From NCBI RefSeq assembly GCF_023336505.1, contig NZ_JAMAST010000001.1, positions 186,001-250,000 of the forward strand: a DNA stretch of 64,000 nt, in the 5' to 3' direction. Source of the stretch: Sporolactobacillus mangiferae. GTDB lineage: Bacteria > Bacillota > Bacilli > Bacillales > Sporolactobacillaceae. The notes under the pieces are model-generated. The model made no database searches. It saw only the letters and a program-made list of their open reading frames with translations, and was not told where the DNA came from. The position numbers and the translations under genes were made by a program. This document shows positions 36,058 through 45,133 of this stretch, in pieces. The number at the start of each line of letters is the position of its first letter. The first letter of the stretch is position 1.

Positions 36058-37032
36058 TCACCCATGCTTGACACTGGATATGGAGCGTACGCGATTGGCC
36101 GTACCGAACCCTTTGGCTTCCTTGATGATGTAGAGAGGACGATCTTTGGTCTCATCATAGATTCTGCCAATATATTCACCGATGACGCCAAGGATGAACA
36201 AAGTGAAACCACTGAACAGCAGCTGAATGACAATCAATGAGGTCCATCCGGGAACCGTGCTTGATGTGAACAATTTTAATGAAAGAGCAACGATCATGTA
36301 AACAAAACCTGCCAGCGAAAGGATCGCTCCGCCGTAAGTTGCCAGTTTCAGCGGTTTATAAGAAAACGATGTCAATCCATCAATCGAAAGCTTCAGCATT
36401 TTCTTTAAAGGGTATTTTGTCTCGCCCGCCAGCCGTTCCTCACGTACATATTCAATGGCCGTCTGTTTGAATCCGACCCAACTGACAAGACCGCGAATGA
36501 ATCGGTTTTTTTCAGGTATCCGCTTCATTTCATCGCATACTCTCCGGTCAATCAGGCGGAAATCACCCGTGTCAAGCGGTATATCGATGTCCGTGGACAT
36601 TTTTAATGTCCGGTAAAAAATGGCTGCCGTGCATTTCTTAAAAAGGGTCTCTCCTTTTCGCTGGACTCGCCTCCCATAGACTACATCATAGCCTTCACGC
36701 CATTTCTCAATCATTTTCAGAATCAATTCGGGCGGGTCCTGAAGGTCAGCATCGATCACGACAACAGCCTGACCTGTCGCATAATCCATCCCGGCCGTTA
36801 TTGCGATTTGATGGCCAAAGTTCCGTGAGAATTCAAGCACTTTAACATTTGTGTCACTTTCAGATATATAACTGAGCATTTCAGAGGTCCGATCACGGCT
36901 TCCGTCATTGATAAAGAGCAATTCATAGGATTCGTACGTTCGATCCATAACTGTTTTCAGCCGCTTATATGACTCATAAATCACTTTTTCTTCGTTGAAC
37001 ACCGGCACGACAACGGAATATTTAACAGTCAT
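36058..37032 (-). CDS. ykcC: GT2 dolichol-phosphate-mannose-type glycosyltransferase (YkcC/GtrB)
   Basis: Transfers a sugar from a nucleotide donor to undecaprenyl phosphate on the inner face of the membrane. The 324-residue product has an N-terminal GT-A domain with PVFNEEKVI (about 10-18), the metal-binding VVIDADLQDPP (DxD at about residues 90-92), and the QRKGETLFKK loop. Two C-terminal membrane helices lie at about 228-252 and 265-288. AGGAGG precedes the ATG at 37032. It lies 44 bases after the YkcB-like gene and forms a two-gene unit, as in B. subtilis ykcB-ykcC. Confidence 0.9.
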   Translation of the reverse strand: MTVKYSVVVPVFNEEKVIYESYKRLKTVMDRTYESYELLFINDGSRDRTSEMLSYISESDTNVKVLEFSRNFGHQIAITAGMDYATGQAVVVIDADLQDPPELILKMIEKWREGYDVVYGRRVQRKGETLFKKCTAAIFYRTLKMSTDIDIPLDTGDFRLIDRRVCDEMKRIPEKNRFIRGLVSWVGFKQTAIEYVREERLAGETKYPLKKMLKLSIDGLTSFSYKPLKLATYGGAILSLAGFVYMIVALSLKLFTSSTVPGWTSLIVIQLLFSGFTLFILGVIGEYIGRIYDETKDRPLYIIKEAKGFGTANRVRSISSVKHG

Positions 37033-37076
37033 GGGCATCCTCCTTCTTATTTTCATATCGCAATCATTGGCTATTG

Positions 37077-39239
37077 TTATTTATTATAGACATAGAGCGT
37101 TGACTGACCTTCTGGACCGATTTGGCTGCCTGAACTTGAGCTTGAGGACCATTCACTCGTTTTAACCTTGGTGCAGTGTTTCTTGATCCAGTTTGTTACC
37201 GCGGTATTCTGCCCGCCGCGTCCATTTTCAGAGATCAGAAAATAGTTAATTTCTCCTGCCTTCACCATCTTTTCCAATTTACTTACAGTTAATGCAGGGT
37301 CACTGCCTCCGAATCCGCCCATGGCCATTACTGCATAATTGGTTTTCATCATGATCGAATAGGCAGACTGTGCACTTGGAACTGCCAGAATGAACTTTTC
37401 ACCGTTGTAATGTTTCCGCAAGTAGGTGAGTAGCTTGGTATTTACCTGCTCACCCATACCGCCGCGTCTTACTATGCGCTTTTCATTATTACTTGAAGAC
37501 TGGCCTTGTGATGATCCAGTGTTCCCCTGAGGAGCACCAAAATTGCCGCCCATTGATGGTGCTTCACTTTGGCCGCCGCCCGGACCTGCAGCTCCATTTC
37601 CGGAAAAGCCACTCGGGCGCTGCCCATTCATCTGTCTGCCGCCCATACCGCCCATGCCGGATTGCGTGTCGCTTGGCCCGGCAATCGGAGTGGAACTTCC
37701 TGTCTGATTAAATGTTGAAGGTAGCGTCCAATACAGTGGCGCCAGCAACATAATGAACAGGCTGGTTCCGGCTACAGCTCCTTGAATTTTCCGTTCTGCA
37801 GACCGCCAGACAATTCCGAAACCGAGCGTAAGGATACCGCCAGCAATGAGCAGCACGGTCCAAATCGTTCCGATGCTGTTCTGATAGAAGATCACTGCCT
37901 CAAAAAGAAGCGTGGAGCCAAAAGCGATCGGAAGGAGATACCCCCGCCATGAATGATCGGGATCACTGAAATCACGCCACAGGTACGAGAACCCGATACC
38001 CACTAGTGCCGCGATCGGCGGTGCCATCAGGCTTAAATAATATTGATGAAAGAAACCCGCGATACTGAAGAAAATCATTGCTGGAATGAGCCAGGCAAGC
38101 CAGAAAATGGTGAACCTGTGTTTATCATCCAGCTTTCTGAGACGGAACCAGTCAGCAGCAATCGCAATCACAGCAAAAAGGACAAATGGGAGCAGCCAGC
38201 TTGCCTGTCCGGACAGTTCTTTGGAGAAAAGGCGCAGCGGACCCGCGCTTCCCGTCCCGAACATGCCTCCCTGGTTTCCTCTCATCCCGCCCGGAGCAGC
38301 AGCACCCATGCCGTCTCCGGAATTATTATTCTCTCCGGAAGTGGCATTCATGTTTGGCATCCCCTGCTGATTATCAGATGACTGCGTTCCGCTTTCCATC
38401 TGATTGCTGTCGGACATTTTTGGGAGTGTTCCTGACTTTTGTCCACCGCCCTGCTGCCCGGTTAATCGTGATACGCCATTATAACCGAATGCCAGCTCAA
38501 GAACTGAATTGGTCTGGCTTCCACCGACATAAGGACGCTTGCTGGCAGGAACAGAATCAACAATAATGGCCCATGAAAGCGAAATGCCTGCCAAAACAAT
38601 TGTTGCAGCAAGAAGATGCAGTACTTTCTTCTTCCAGTTGACCTTCATTGCTATCCAGTAAAGCAGGTAGATTGCCGGAACAATCATAAAGGCCTCAAAC
38701 ATCTTTACATTAAAACCGATACCGATCATTGCTACACTGAGTAAGAGCCAGCGAAATTTAGTCGTGGAAACGGCTTTCAGTACTGCCCATGCCGCTATAA
38801 CCAGACAAAGAATCAGAATACTGTCCATGTTATTGGTCCGTGTGATCGCAATGAAAATCGGTGTCACCGACATGGTCATTCCGGAAATAAAGGCGGCAAG
38901 CTTACCGGCTTTATGCTTCACCATCTGGTAAACAAGCACTGTTGATAGAACTGCCGCCGCAGCTTCTGGAAGCAGAACACTGAAGTTGCTGAATCCCAGC
39001 AGTTTGGCGCTTATTGCCTGCAGCCAGAGCGCAACTGGCGGTTTGTCAACGGTGATAAATCCTGCGGGATCAAAAGAAGCATAGAAAAAGTTATGAAAAT
39101 TTTTCATCATGCTCTTGACCGCTACTGTGTAATACTCATTTGTGTCTGCTTTGTTAAGCAGGAAAAAATTCATGAATCCCGAAAAAACAATAACCGCAAT
39201 TAAATAAAAATCCACACGCCTGTTTTTAAATAAGTTCAT
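37077..39239 (-). CDS. ykcB: YkcB/ArnT-type membrane glycosyltransferase (GT39/83)
   Basis: GT-C fold enzyme that would move a sugar from the lipid carrier made by YkcC onto an extracellular acceptor. The 720-residue protein has about eleven membrane helices. The first external loop reads FITVDKPPVALWLQA, with the family's acidic residue (about 60-75). Two long low-complexity outer segments are rich in Gly, Met, Gln and Asn (about 262-330 and 535-600). A C-terminal extracellular domain of about 110 residues follows (KRIVRRGGMGEQVNTKLL...). GGAGGAATT precedes the ATG. The acceptor is unknown. Confidence 0.88.
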   Translation of the reverse strand: MNLFKNRRVDFYLIAVIVFSGFMNFFLLNKADTNEYYTVAVKSMMKNFHNFFYASFDPAGFITVDKPPVALWLQAISAKLLGFSNFSVLLPEAAAAVLSTVLVYQMVKHKAGKLAAFISGMTMSVTPIFIAITRTNNMDSILILCLVIAAWAVLKAVSTTKFRWLLLSVAMIGIGFNVKMFEAFMIVPAIYLLYWIAMKVNWKKKVLHLLAATIVLAGISLSWAIIVDSVPASKRPYVGGSQTNSVLELAFGYNGVSRLTGQQGGGQKSGTLPKMSDSNQMESGTQSSDNQQGMPNMNATSGENNNSGDGMGAAAPGGMRGNQGGMFGTGSAGPLRLFSKELSGQASWLLPFVLFAVIAIAADWFRLRKLDDKHRFTIFWLAWLIPAMIFFSIAGFFHQYYLSLMAPPIAALVGIGFSYLWRDFSDPDHSWRGYLLPIAFGSTLLFEAVIFYQNSIGTIWTVLLIAGGILTLGFGIVWRSAERKIQGAVAGTSLFIMLLAPLYWTLPSTFNQTGSSTPIAGPSDTQSGMGGMGGRQMNGQRPSGFSGNGAAGPGGGQSEAPSMGGNFGAPQGNTGSSQGQSSSNNEKRIVRRGGMGEQVNTKLLTYLRKHYNGEKFILAVPSAQSAYSIMMKTNYAVMAMGGFGGSDPALTVSKLEKMVKAGEINYFLISENGRGGQNTAVTNWIKKHCTKVKTSEWSSSSSSGSQIGPEGQSTLYVYNK

Positions 39240-39432
39240 CTCAAATTCCTCCTCAGATCACCCTTCACCGGATACTCGTCAGTATCGGCTTTTTTGCTTA
39301 AAGACATTATGTCAGGCCATTCTTAAAGAATGCTTAATGCAGACTATTTTTTGCACTATCATTTCTGCTTTCCAGATTAATAGCAGCAAACAGGCACGAA
39401 AATCAAAGAATTTCCAGAATGGATGTTTTTTG

Positions 39433-39481
39433 AAAAAAAGACAGAGGAAAGTCCACATAGGACTTTTCTCTGTCTTTTTTT
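39433..39481. terminator. Bidirectional-type terminator after lactate permease
   Basis: AAAAAAAGACAGAG...AAAGTCC pairs with GGACTTT...CTCTGTCTTTTTTT (39433-39481), one mismatch. It lies 29 bases past the lctP stop. Confidence 0.9.
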
Positions 39482-39509
39482 CAACTTAGCTTTAACAAAT
39501 GCATCGATG

Positions 39510-41150
39510 TTACGGGATCATCCATTGAAATACGTAGGCCTGAAACAAGGTAATGATTCCGATAATGGATACAAGAAGCAGGCTGTGTTTTAAAGTAAAC
39601 CGGAACAAATTTCCTTCTTTGCCGACCAGACCTGTTGCTGCGGTAGCGACCGCAATGGACTGAGGAGAAATCATTTTAGCCGCAACACCTCCGGTTGAGT
39701 TGGCAGCAACGAGCAGTGTAGGATCCACTCCAATTTGCCGTGCCGACACATGCTGAAGATTCGAGAACAAAGCATTGGACGAGGTATCCGAACCTGTGAG
39801 AAACACCCCGATCCAACCAATGAACGGTGAAACAAATGGAAAAATCGCACCAGTCGATGCAAGACCTAAACCAAGTGTCGCACTCATTCCCGAATAATTT
39901 TCAATGTAGGCAAAGCCGAGAACGGACACAATCATCACAAGCGGCAATGCCAGCTTTTTCAGAGTCAGCCAGAATGTCACCCACCAACGCCTCCAGCTAA
40001 TTCCGATTAGAAGTTTACTTAAAATGCAGGTGAGAAGAATAGCGGTTCCTGTAGCAGCAAGCACATCGAACTTATAGATCGCTCCATAAGGTGTGGGCTG
40101 AGTGACAATAGGACGCACTTGCTCAATCATCTGATCCAATCCTGGGATCGGAATCATAACCGTCGCTTTGCCAAGCCATTCTTTAAAACTTGATGATCCA
40201 CCCCACACGCAAATGACCAGAACCAGGAGAACGAAGGGTGACCAGGCACGCGTAATCTGCCCGAAAGTGTACGTTTTTTGTTGTTGAACAGAAGCTGCAG
40301 ATGGCTGCTCCTCTTCATCTTTAAACCGAAAAACGGTTTTCGGTTGCCAGAATTTCAGGAAAAGAACGAGTGCCGCCATGCTCACAATAGCTGAAGCCAC
40401 GTCAGGCAGCTCAGGTCCAAGAAAATTTGCAGTTAGAAACTGAGTCCCGGAAAATGATAGTCCGCAAACCAGAATTGCCGGAAGCACTTCAAGGGTGCGC
40501 TTCCATCCGGCCATGATCAGAACCAGCCAGAAGGGCACAATTAAAGACAGCAGAGGAACCTGTCGACCGACCATCTGACTGAGTGCAAAAACATCAATTC
40601 CAGTGACCTGACCCGAAGTCAGGATCGGGATGCCGACACCTCCGAATGCAACCGGTGCAGTATTCGCGATCAGGCAAAGCCCTGCAGCATAAAAGGGATT
40701 GAAGCCTAAGCCAGCAAGCAGACCACCGGCAATCGCAACCGGTGTACCATAGCCCGCCGTTCCTTCGAGAAAGGCGCCAAACGAAAAGGCAATCAGCAAA
40801 GCCTGCAGCCGTCGATCCTGTGTAATAGAAGTGATCGAATCACTGATGATCTGGAACTTTCCCGAAGCAACCGTCAGTTCATAAAGAAAAACCGCCGTTA
40901 CAATGATCCAGCCAATTGGCCAAAGTCCCTGCAGGCCGCCTAATGCGGTCGCTTCCAAAGCTAAATGAATCGGCATTTTATAAATGAGAACCGCCTCTAG
41001 TATGGCAACGCCAACCGTCAGAAGACCGGCCTGGTAGCCTTTCATTTTTTTGACTGCCAGACTCCAGAAAAAAAACACAAGCGGAATACAGGCAACAAGA
41101 AAAGACAGAAACATATTACCCAACGGATTATAATTCTGAGCCCATTGCAT
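39510..41150 (-). CDS. lctP: L-lactate permease
   Basis: Proton-coupled lactate transporter of the LctP family, with about 14 membrane helices. I chose the ATG at 41150 (MQWAQNYNPLG), which matches the family N-terminus and gives 546 residues; GAAGGGGAAG lies upstream. A start at 41201 would add 17 residues. Conserved blocks include LPIGWIIVTAVFLYELT, LIAFSFGAFLEGTAGYGTP and CLIANTAPVAFGGVGIPI. Its presence suits a lactic fermenter. A cre-like site 54 bases upstream suggests carbon catabolite control. Confidence 0.95.
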   Translation of the reverse strand: MQWAQNYNPLGNMFLSFLVACIPLVFFFWSLAVKKMKGYQAGLLTVGVAILEAVLIYKMPIHLALEATALGGLQGLWPIGWIIVTAVFLYELTVASGKFQIISDSITSITQDRRLQALLIAFSFGAFLEGTAGYGTPVAIAGGLLAGLGFNPFYAAGLCLIANTAPVAFGGVGIPILTSGQVTGIDVFALSQMVGRQVPLLSLIVPFWLVLIMAGWKRTLEVLPAILVCGLSFSGTQFLTANFLGPELPDVASAIVSMAALVLFLKFWQPKTVFRFKDEEEQPSAASVQQQKTYTFGQITRAWSPFVLLVLVICVWGGSSSFKEWLGKATVMIPIPGLDQMIEQVRPIVTQPTPYGAIYKFDVLAATGTAILLTCILSKLLIGISWRRWWVTFWLTLKKLALPLVMIVSVLGFAYIENYSGMSATLGLGLASTGAIFPFVSPFIGWIGVFLTGSDTSSNALFSNLQHVSARQIGVDPTLLVAANSTGGVAAKMISPQSIAVATAATGLVGKEGNLFRFTLKHSLLLVSIIGIITLFQAYVFQWMIP

Positions 41151-41203
41151 CTTTATCTTCCCCTTCCCCATAAAACGTAAAATTTTTTCTGATGGATTCA
41201 TCG

Positions 41204-41217
41204 GTGAAGCGCTTACA
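41204..41217. promoter_or_regulatory. Candidate cre (CcpA) site upstream of lctP
   Basis: TGTAAGCGCTTCAC on the minus strand fits TGNAANCGNWWNCA at all but the last two fixed positions, with the palindromic core AAGCGCTT. Position near the lactate permease start is suitable for catabolite control. Confidence 0.45.
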
Positions 41218-41342
41218 TCGCTTAAATTTTACTGCTGATTTTTTAAATTTGCAATTTTGGTTACAAAAAATCGAACATTTCGTGAACGATTAATTGGATT
41301 TTATATTCGAAAAATAATTTTTAGAATCAAAAGGATAAAATG

Positions 41343-41406
41343 GTGAAGGCAAAACTGCCGCCACACTTATTCTATAATCCGCTGAATTTTAAACTTTCTT
41401 ATAGTA
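41343..41406 (+). repeat. 3' half of family A repeat
   Basis: Matches only the second half of the element: gccgccacacttattctat, then ccgctgaattttaaacttt and cttatagta. The 5' hairpin half is missing. The rest of 41151-41525 shows no gene. Confidence 0.65.
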
Positions 41407-41525
41407 GAACGAAATGATGCGTTTAAATCGTTTATTTTACTTGAACAAATTAGGGTCTGGGATTAAATCTGATTTTTCGCAAATGAAAATCAATGAAAAA
41501 AGCATGATTTGTTATCTATTACAAA

Positions 41526-41556
41526 AACAACAGCCGGCTCTTTATCAGGAGCCGGC
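41526..41556 (-). terminator. Terminator after gerE
   Basis: GCCGGCTC (41533-41540) pairs with GAGCCGGC (41549-41556). The minus strand continues TGTTGTTTTTGT. It lies six bases after the gerE stop. Confidence 0.88.
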
Positions 41557-41561
41557 CGATG

Positions 41562-41786
41562 CTATAATTTGAGTTCTCCGAGCCTCAAAAGTTCGACAAC
41601 CGCCTGGGAGCGTCCCTTCACACCAAGCTTTTGCATGGTGTTTGAGATGTGATTGCGAACGGTTTTTTCACTAATGAAGAGTTCTTTAGCTATGTCTCGG
41701 GTTGTCTTGTCTTGGACAAGCAATTCGAAAACTTCTCTCTCCCTCTTCGTCAGCAAAGGTTTTGGACGGTGATATTCTTCCTTCAA
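41562..41786 (-). CDS. gerE: Late mother-cell transcription regulator GerE
   Basis: LuxR-type DNA-binding protein that controls spore coat genes in the mother cell together with SigK. The 74-residue product has exactly the length of B. subtilis GerE and consists of the helix-turn-helix domain alone: KPLLTKREREVFELLVQDKT, then ELFISEKTVRNHISNTMQKL and GRSQAVVELLRLGEL. It starts at TTG with GGAGGGGG upstream. A SigK-like promoter lies about 60 bases upstream. Confidence 0.96.
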   Translation of the reverse strand: MKEEYHRPKPLLTKREREVFELLVQDKTTRDIAKELFISEKTVRNHISNTMQKLGVKGRSQAVVELLRLGELKL

Positions 41787-41842
41787 AAATTCCCCCTCCT
41801 TGCTCAGCAGAAGAGCGGGCGGGGAAGGTTTTTAGTCAATAC

Positions 41843-41869
41843 CAGTTTATGAAAATAAGGACGATGCGT
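41843..41869 (-). promoter_or_regulatory. Candidate SigK promoter for gerE
   Basis: On the minus strand AC (41868-41869), 16 bases, then CATAAACTG (41843-41851). This fits AC-N16-CATANNNTA with only the final base mismatched. gerE is SigK-dependent in B. subtilis. Confidence 0.5.
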
Positions 41870-41955
41870 GCGCGGTTTGACCTGTTTACACAAACGTCTT
41901 TGGAACGCCCTTAGAAAAAAACGTAAAATACACCTGGCCCGAATTCCGCAGGATG

Positions 41956-42070
41956 TGATGGCTTTCGCGTTGCATACAGGACGTACTTTCACAGGACGTG
42001 ATGGCTTTCGCGTTGCATACAGGACGTACTTTCACAGGACGTGATGGCTTTCGCGTTGCATACAGGACGT
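41956..42070 (+). repeat. Three tandem copies of a 43-bp unit
   Basis: The unit begins tgatggctttcgcgttgcat and contains acaggacgtactttcacag. It starts at 41956, 41999 and 42042, so the period is exactly 43 bases; the third copy is partial. Related single copies occur in the family B element near 4430. Nothing is coded here. Confidence 0.9.
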
Positions 42071-42083
42071 ATGCGCACTTAGC

Positions 42084-42203
42084 GAAAGTTCCTTATAGTT
42101 ATTGAAAATTCCCTACATTAGCGGAAGTTCCTTTTCAACCATCGAAAGTTCCTTATAGTTATTGAAAATCCCCTTTCATTAGTGAAAATCCCTTTTAGTT
42201 ATT
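42084..42203 (+). repeat. Six tandem copies of a degenerate 20-bp unit
   Basis: 120 bases made of six 20-base units of the form GAAAGTTCCTTATAGTTATT, GAAAATTCCCTACATTAGC(G), and so on; units one and four are identical. The family B tail (gcctccgctttgatgcttag) follows at 42204-42290. A two-unit version occurs near 29520. Function unknown. Confidence 0.85.
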
Positions 42204-42336
42204 CGCGCCTCCGCTTTGATGCTTAGTCAAGCCATTGTTATTTTGAATGGTTACAGCGTAAATTCCTGTACTTATAACCGTGAGAAATTGATTTATACCT
42301 TTTGGGTCGCAGCAGCTGGAATCATCCCATAGGCAT

Positions 42337-43725
42337 TTACAGATGCGGATGCACCATTTCTTCCGGTTTAACAAGACGATCAAATTCATCGGCATTCAGA
42401 ATACCAAGTTTCATAGCCGCTTCTTTCAGACTAATACCTTCTGAATGTGCGAACTTGGCGATTTGTGCTGATTTCTCATACCCGATTTTAGGATTGAGCG
42501 CAGTAACAAGCATCAATGAATGATGGAGATACTCCCGCACTCTGTCTTCATTCACTTTAATACCTGAGACGCAGTGCACGGTAAACGAATGCATGACATC
42601 GGCAAGCAGGCTGGCTGACTGAAGGAAATTATATCCAATGACGGGTTTAAACACATTCAGTTCAAAATTGCCCTGGCTGGCTGCAAAACCGACTGCCGCA
42701 TCATTTCCCATCACTTGCACAGCAGCCATGGTCACGGCCTCAGCCTGTGTCGGGTTTACTTTTCCTGGCATAATGGAGCTGCCAGGTTCGTTAGCCGGAA
42801 TCTCAAGCTCGCCGAGACCACAGCGCGGTCCGCTGGCAAGCCAGCGAATGTCATTGGCGATTTTCATCAGATCGGCTGCAAGTGCTTTTAAAGCCCCGTG
42901 AGCCGCAACCACGGCGTCATGGCTGGTCAGTGCATGAAACTTATTTTCCGAAGCATGGAACGCTTTCCCGGTTAATTCACTGATTTTTTCCGCTGCCAGA
43001 TCGCCGAAACCGGCAGGCGCGTTTAACCCGGTGCCGACCGCCGTTCCGCCGATCGCCAGACCGCGGAGATGATCAGTGCAGCTTTCGATCAATGCTTTCG
43101 ATACTTCCAGCATATACGACCAGCCGCTGATTTCCTGTCCGACAGTAAGCGGAACGGCATCCTGAAGGTGCGTGCGGCCGATTTTGACAATAGCTTGGAA
43201 GGCTTCCGCTTTTTCATCCAATGCGGTCTTCAGTTCCATCAAAGCAGGCAGCACGCGATCTTCTATGGCCTGCACAGCTGCTATATGCAGCGCGGTCGGA
43301 AATGTATCATTAGAACTCTGCGCTTTATTCACATCATCATTCGGATGAATACGCATGGCGCTGCCCCGCGCTTCCAGCAACTGATTCGCCCGATGCGCAA
43401 TGACCTCATTCATATTCATGTTGGACTGTGTACCGCTTCCTGTCTGCCAGACAACGAGCGGGAACTCACCGTCCCATTTTCCGGAGACCACCTCGTCCGC
43501 CGCATCAGCGATGGCCTCTGCTTTTTCCGGTTCTAAAGTCAGCAGCTGCGCATTGGCCAGGGCAGCACCTTTTTTCAGAACAGCCAGTGCGTACACGATC
43601 TCCATCGGCATTTTTTCCCATCCGATTTTAAAATTATCCTTGCTTCGCTGAGTTTGTGCGCCCCAAAGACGTTCTGCCGGGACTTTTACTTCGCCAAGTG
43701 TGTCGTGCTCCAATCGATAATTCAA
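42337..43725 (-). CDS. fumC: Fumarate hydratase, class II
   Basis: Iron-independent fumarase interconverting fumarate and malate. The 462-residue product has the family length and the signature [11 protein letters not shown] (about residues 317-327). The substrate-binding blocks [14 protein letters not shown] and [17 protein letters not shown] and the catalytic [11 protein letters not shown] are also present. It starts at TTG with GAGGGTGAA upstream. It stands where B. subtilis has sdhCAB (between yslB and gerE); no succinate dehydrogenase is seen, so fumarase may serve an incomplete cycle or amino-acid metabolism. Confidence 0.96.
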   Translation of the reverse strand: MNYRLEHDTLGEVKVPAERLWGAQTQRSKDNFKIGWEKMPMEIVYALAVLKKGAALANAQLLTLEPEKAEAIADAADEVVSGKWDGEFPLVVWQTGSGTQSNMNMNEVIAHRANQLLEARGSAMRIHPNDDVNKAQSSNDTFPTALHIAAVQAIEDRVLPALMELKTALDEKAEAFQAIVKIGRTHLQDAVPLTVGQEISGWSYMLEVSKALIESCTDHLRGLAIGGTAVGTGLNAPAGFGDLAAEKISELTGKAFHASENKFHALTSHDAVVAAHGALKALAADLMKIANDIRWLASGPRCGLGELEIPANEPGSSIMPGKVNPTQAEAVTMAAVQVMGNDAAVGFAASQGNFELNVFKPVIGYNFLQSASLLADVMHSFTVHCVSGIKVNEDRVREYLHHSLMLVTALNPKIGYEKSAQIAKFAHSEGISLKEAAMKLGILNADEFDRLVKPEEMVHPHL

Positions 43726-43950
43726 AAATATTCACCCTCTCATTTTTCCTTTATTAAGTTTTACATAGTTCGCTGTTTTTGTGAAATACAATTTGCGTAC
43801 CCTTGCAAAAAGGCTACGCAATGCTTATGTATGACCTCGGATGTGTGAAATCTCTATGATACAATAAGAATACGTACTTTCTCCCACATCCATAGAGGAT
43901 TATGGCAAAGAAAGTTATAATATAGTCAGTTAGTCAGTGGGGGGATAAAT

Positions 43951-44436
43951 GTGATGAAGAAAAATGAAACCCGTCCGCAGCCGGAGCATTATGGAGAAGC
44001 AACTGTACCGGCATTCGGGTATGAACTTATAAGAAGTTTGCTGATTCCTGAGCTGCTTGGCAAGGAAACGGCATCGATTCTCTACTGGTCAGGACGTAAA
44101 TTAGCCCGTCAGTATCCGCTTGAAAACGAGCAGCAGGTCATTGATTTTTTTGATCGCGCCGGATGGGGGACCCTCAGCCTGATCAGCAAGACCAAAAATA
44201 AAATGACTTTTGAATGCAGCTCACCGCTGATCGCGTCAAGAATTCATGATTATCCGGATTCAGGCAGTTTCTCCCTTGAAGCAGGTTTCATTGCCGAACA
44301 AATTCAGCGGCAAACCGGATATGTTGCTGAGAGCTACATGGAAACCAAAAACGGCAAACAGAAAAAAGTAGTCTACTCAGTTAAATGGGATGCAAAAGAC
44401 CCTATTGCTTCGGTTACTCGTTCAGCGGCAAATTGA
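43951..44436 (+). CDS. yslB: YslB-family protein (DUF2507)
   Basis: A 161-residue cytosolic protein of the V4R/heme-NO-binding-like fold family DUF2507. The typical block PAFGYELIRSLLIPELLGKE is at about residues 20-39, followed by ILYWSGRKLARQYP. GTGGGGGG precedes a GTG-ATG pair; either the GTG at 43951 or the ATG at 43954 can be the start. Function unknown. In B. subtilis it also neighbours lysC. Confidence 0.88.
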   Translation: MMKKNETRPQPEHYGEATVPAFGYELIRSLLIPELLGKETASILYWSGRKLARQYPLENEQQVIDFFDRAGWGTLSLISKTKNKMTFECSSPLIASRIHDYPDSGSFSLEAGFIAEQIQRQTGYVAESYMETKNGKQKKVVYSVKWDAKDPIASVTRSAAN

Positions 44437-44439
44437 TCT

Positions 44440-44599
44440 TTAGAAAACTTGACTAAGCCTAGTCCTTTGCCGCTGATCTTGTACCTGCCGGACACTCCAG
44501 CTGCTCGCTTGCCACGGGCGCACCGCGAGCCCCCGGCAAAGGCAAAGGCGCCAGCGCACTTATACGATAATCCGCTGAATTTTAAACTTTCTTATATTA
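44440..44599 (+). repeat. Hybrid of family A and family B repeats
   Basis: 160 bases that begin ttagaaaacttgac and end ccgctgaattttaaacttt plus cttatatta, as in family A. About 65 bases of GC-rich family B core are inserted in the middle (gctgctcgcttgccacgggc, then cgcaccgcgagcccccggca). Confidence 0.75.
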
Positions 44600-44600
44600 A

Positions 44601-44632
44601 GACAAAAAGCAGGCATACGCCTGCTTTTTGTC
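44601..44632. terminator. Bidirectional terminator between yslB and lysC
   Basis: A perfect 14-base stem: GACAAAAAGCAGGC, loop ATAC, GCCTGCTTTTTGTC. It serves the convergent yslB and lysC genes. Confidence 0.92.
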
Positions 44633-44635
44633 TCT

Positions 44636-45133
44636 TTACAAACTGAGTGATTCTTCTTCTGCCAGATGAAAGGTTTCATGAAGTGTATCCAGTGCCGGAA
44701 CCAGATTATCATCATCGATAATTGTGGATACCTTAATCTCTGAAGTACTGATCATTTTTACCTTAATTCCCTTCGCAGCCAGAGCATGAAACATCTCCGC
44801 CGCGACTCCCGGGTTCGACGCCATGCCGGAACCGACGATGGAAACCTTTGCTAAATGAGATTCATGTATGATCTGCTGATAGCCAAGTACCCCTTCTTTA
44901 TCGTTCAGCACATTCAGTATATCGCTTAAAACGTCCTGATCAACAGTAAAGGAAAGACTGGTTCTCGCTTCATCGAGCACATTCTGAACAATAACATCAA
45001 TATTGATCTGTTTTGCCGCGATTGCGTCAAACACATGAGATACAGCAGTCACGTTATTGGGAAGTCCGAGCAGAGTCACCCGTGTCACATTTTTCTCAAA
45101 AGCAAGGCCTCTGACTGATTTCGATTTTTCCAT
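44636..45133 (-). CDS. lysC: Aspartokinase II beta subunit from an internal start in lysC
   Basis: Inside lysC an AAGGAGGAAG sequence (45139-45148) lies six bases before an in-frame ATG at 45133 (MEKSKSVRGLAF). The resulting 165-residue protein holds just the two ACT domains. B. subtilis and relatives make the beta subunit of aspartokinase II this way, forming an alpha2-beta2 enzyme. The strong internal ribosome-binding site supports the same here. Confidence 0.8.
   Translation of the reverse strand: MEKSKSVRGLAFEKNVTRVTLLGLPNNVTAVSHVFDAIAAKQINIDVIVQNVLDEARTSLSFTVDQDVLSDILNVLNDKEGVLGYQQIIHESHLAKVSIVGSGMASNPGVAAEMFHALAAKGIKVKMISTSEIKVSTIIDDDNLVPALDTLHETFHLAEEESLSL

Noticed and set aside
42084-42203. 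Possible CRISPR array
   Set aside because: The 20-base units are contiguous with no spacers between them, and no cas gene is in the window.
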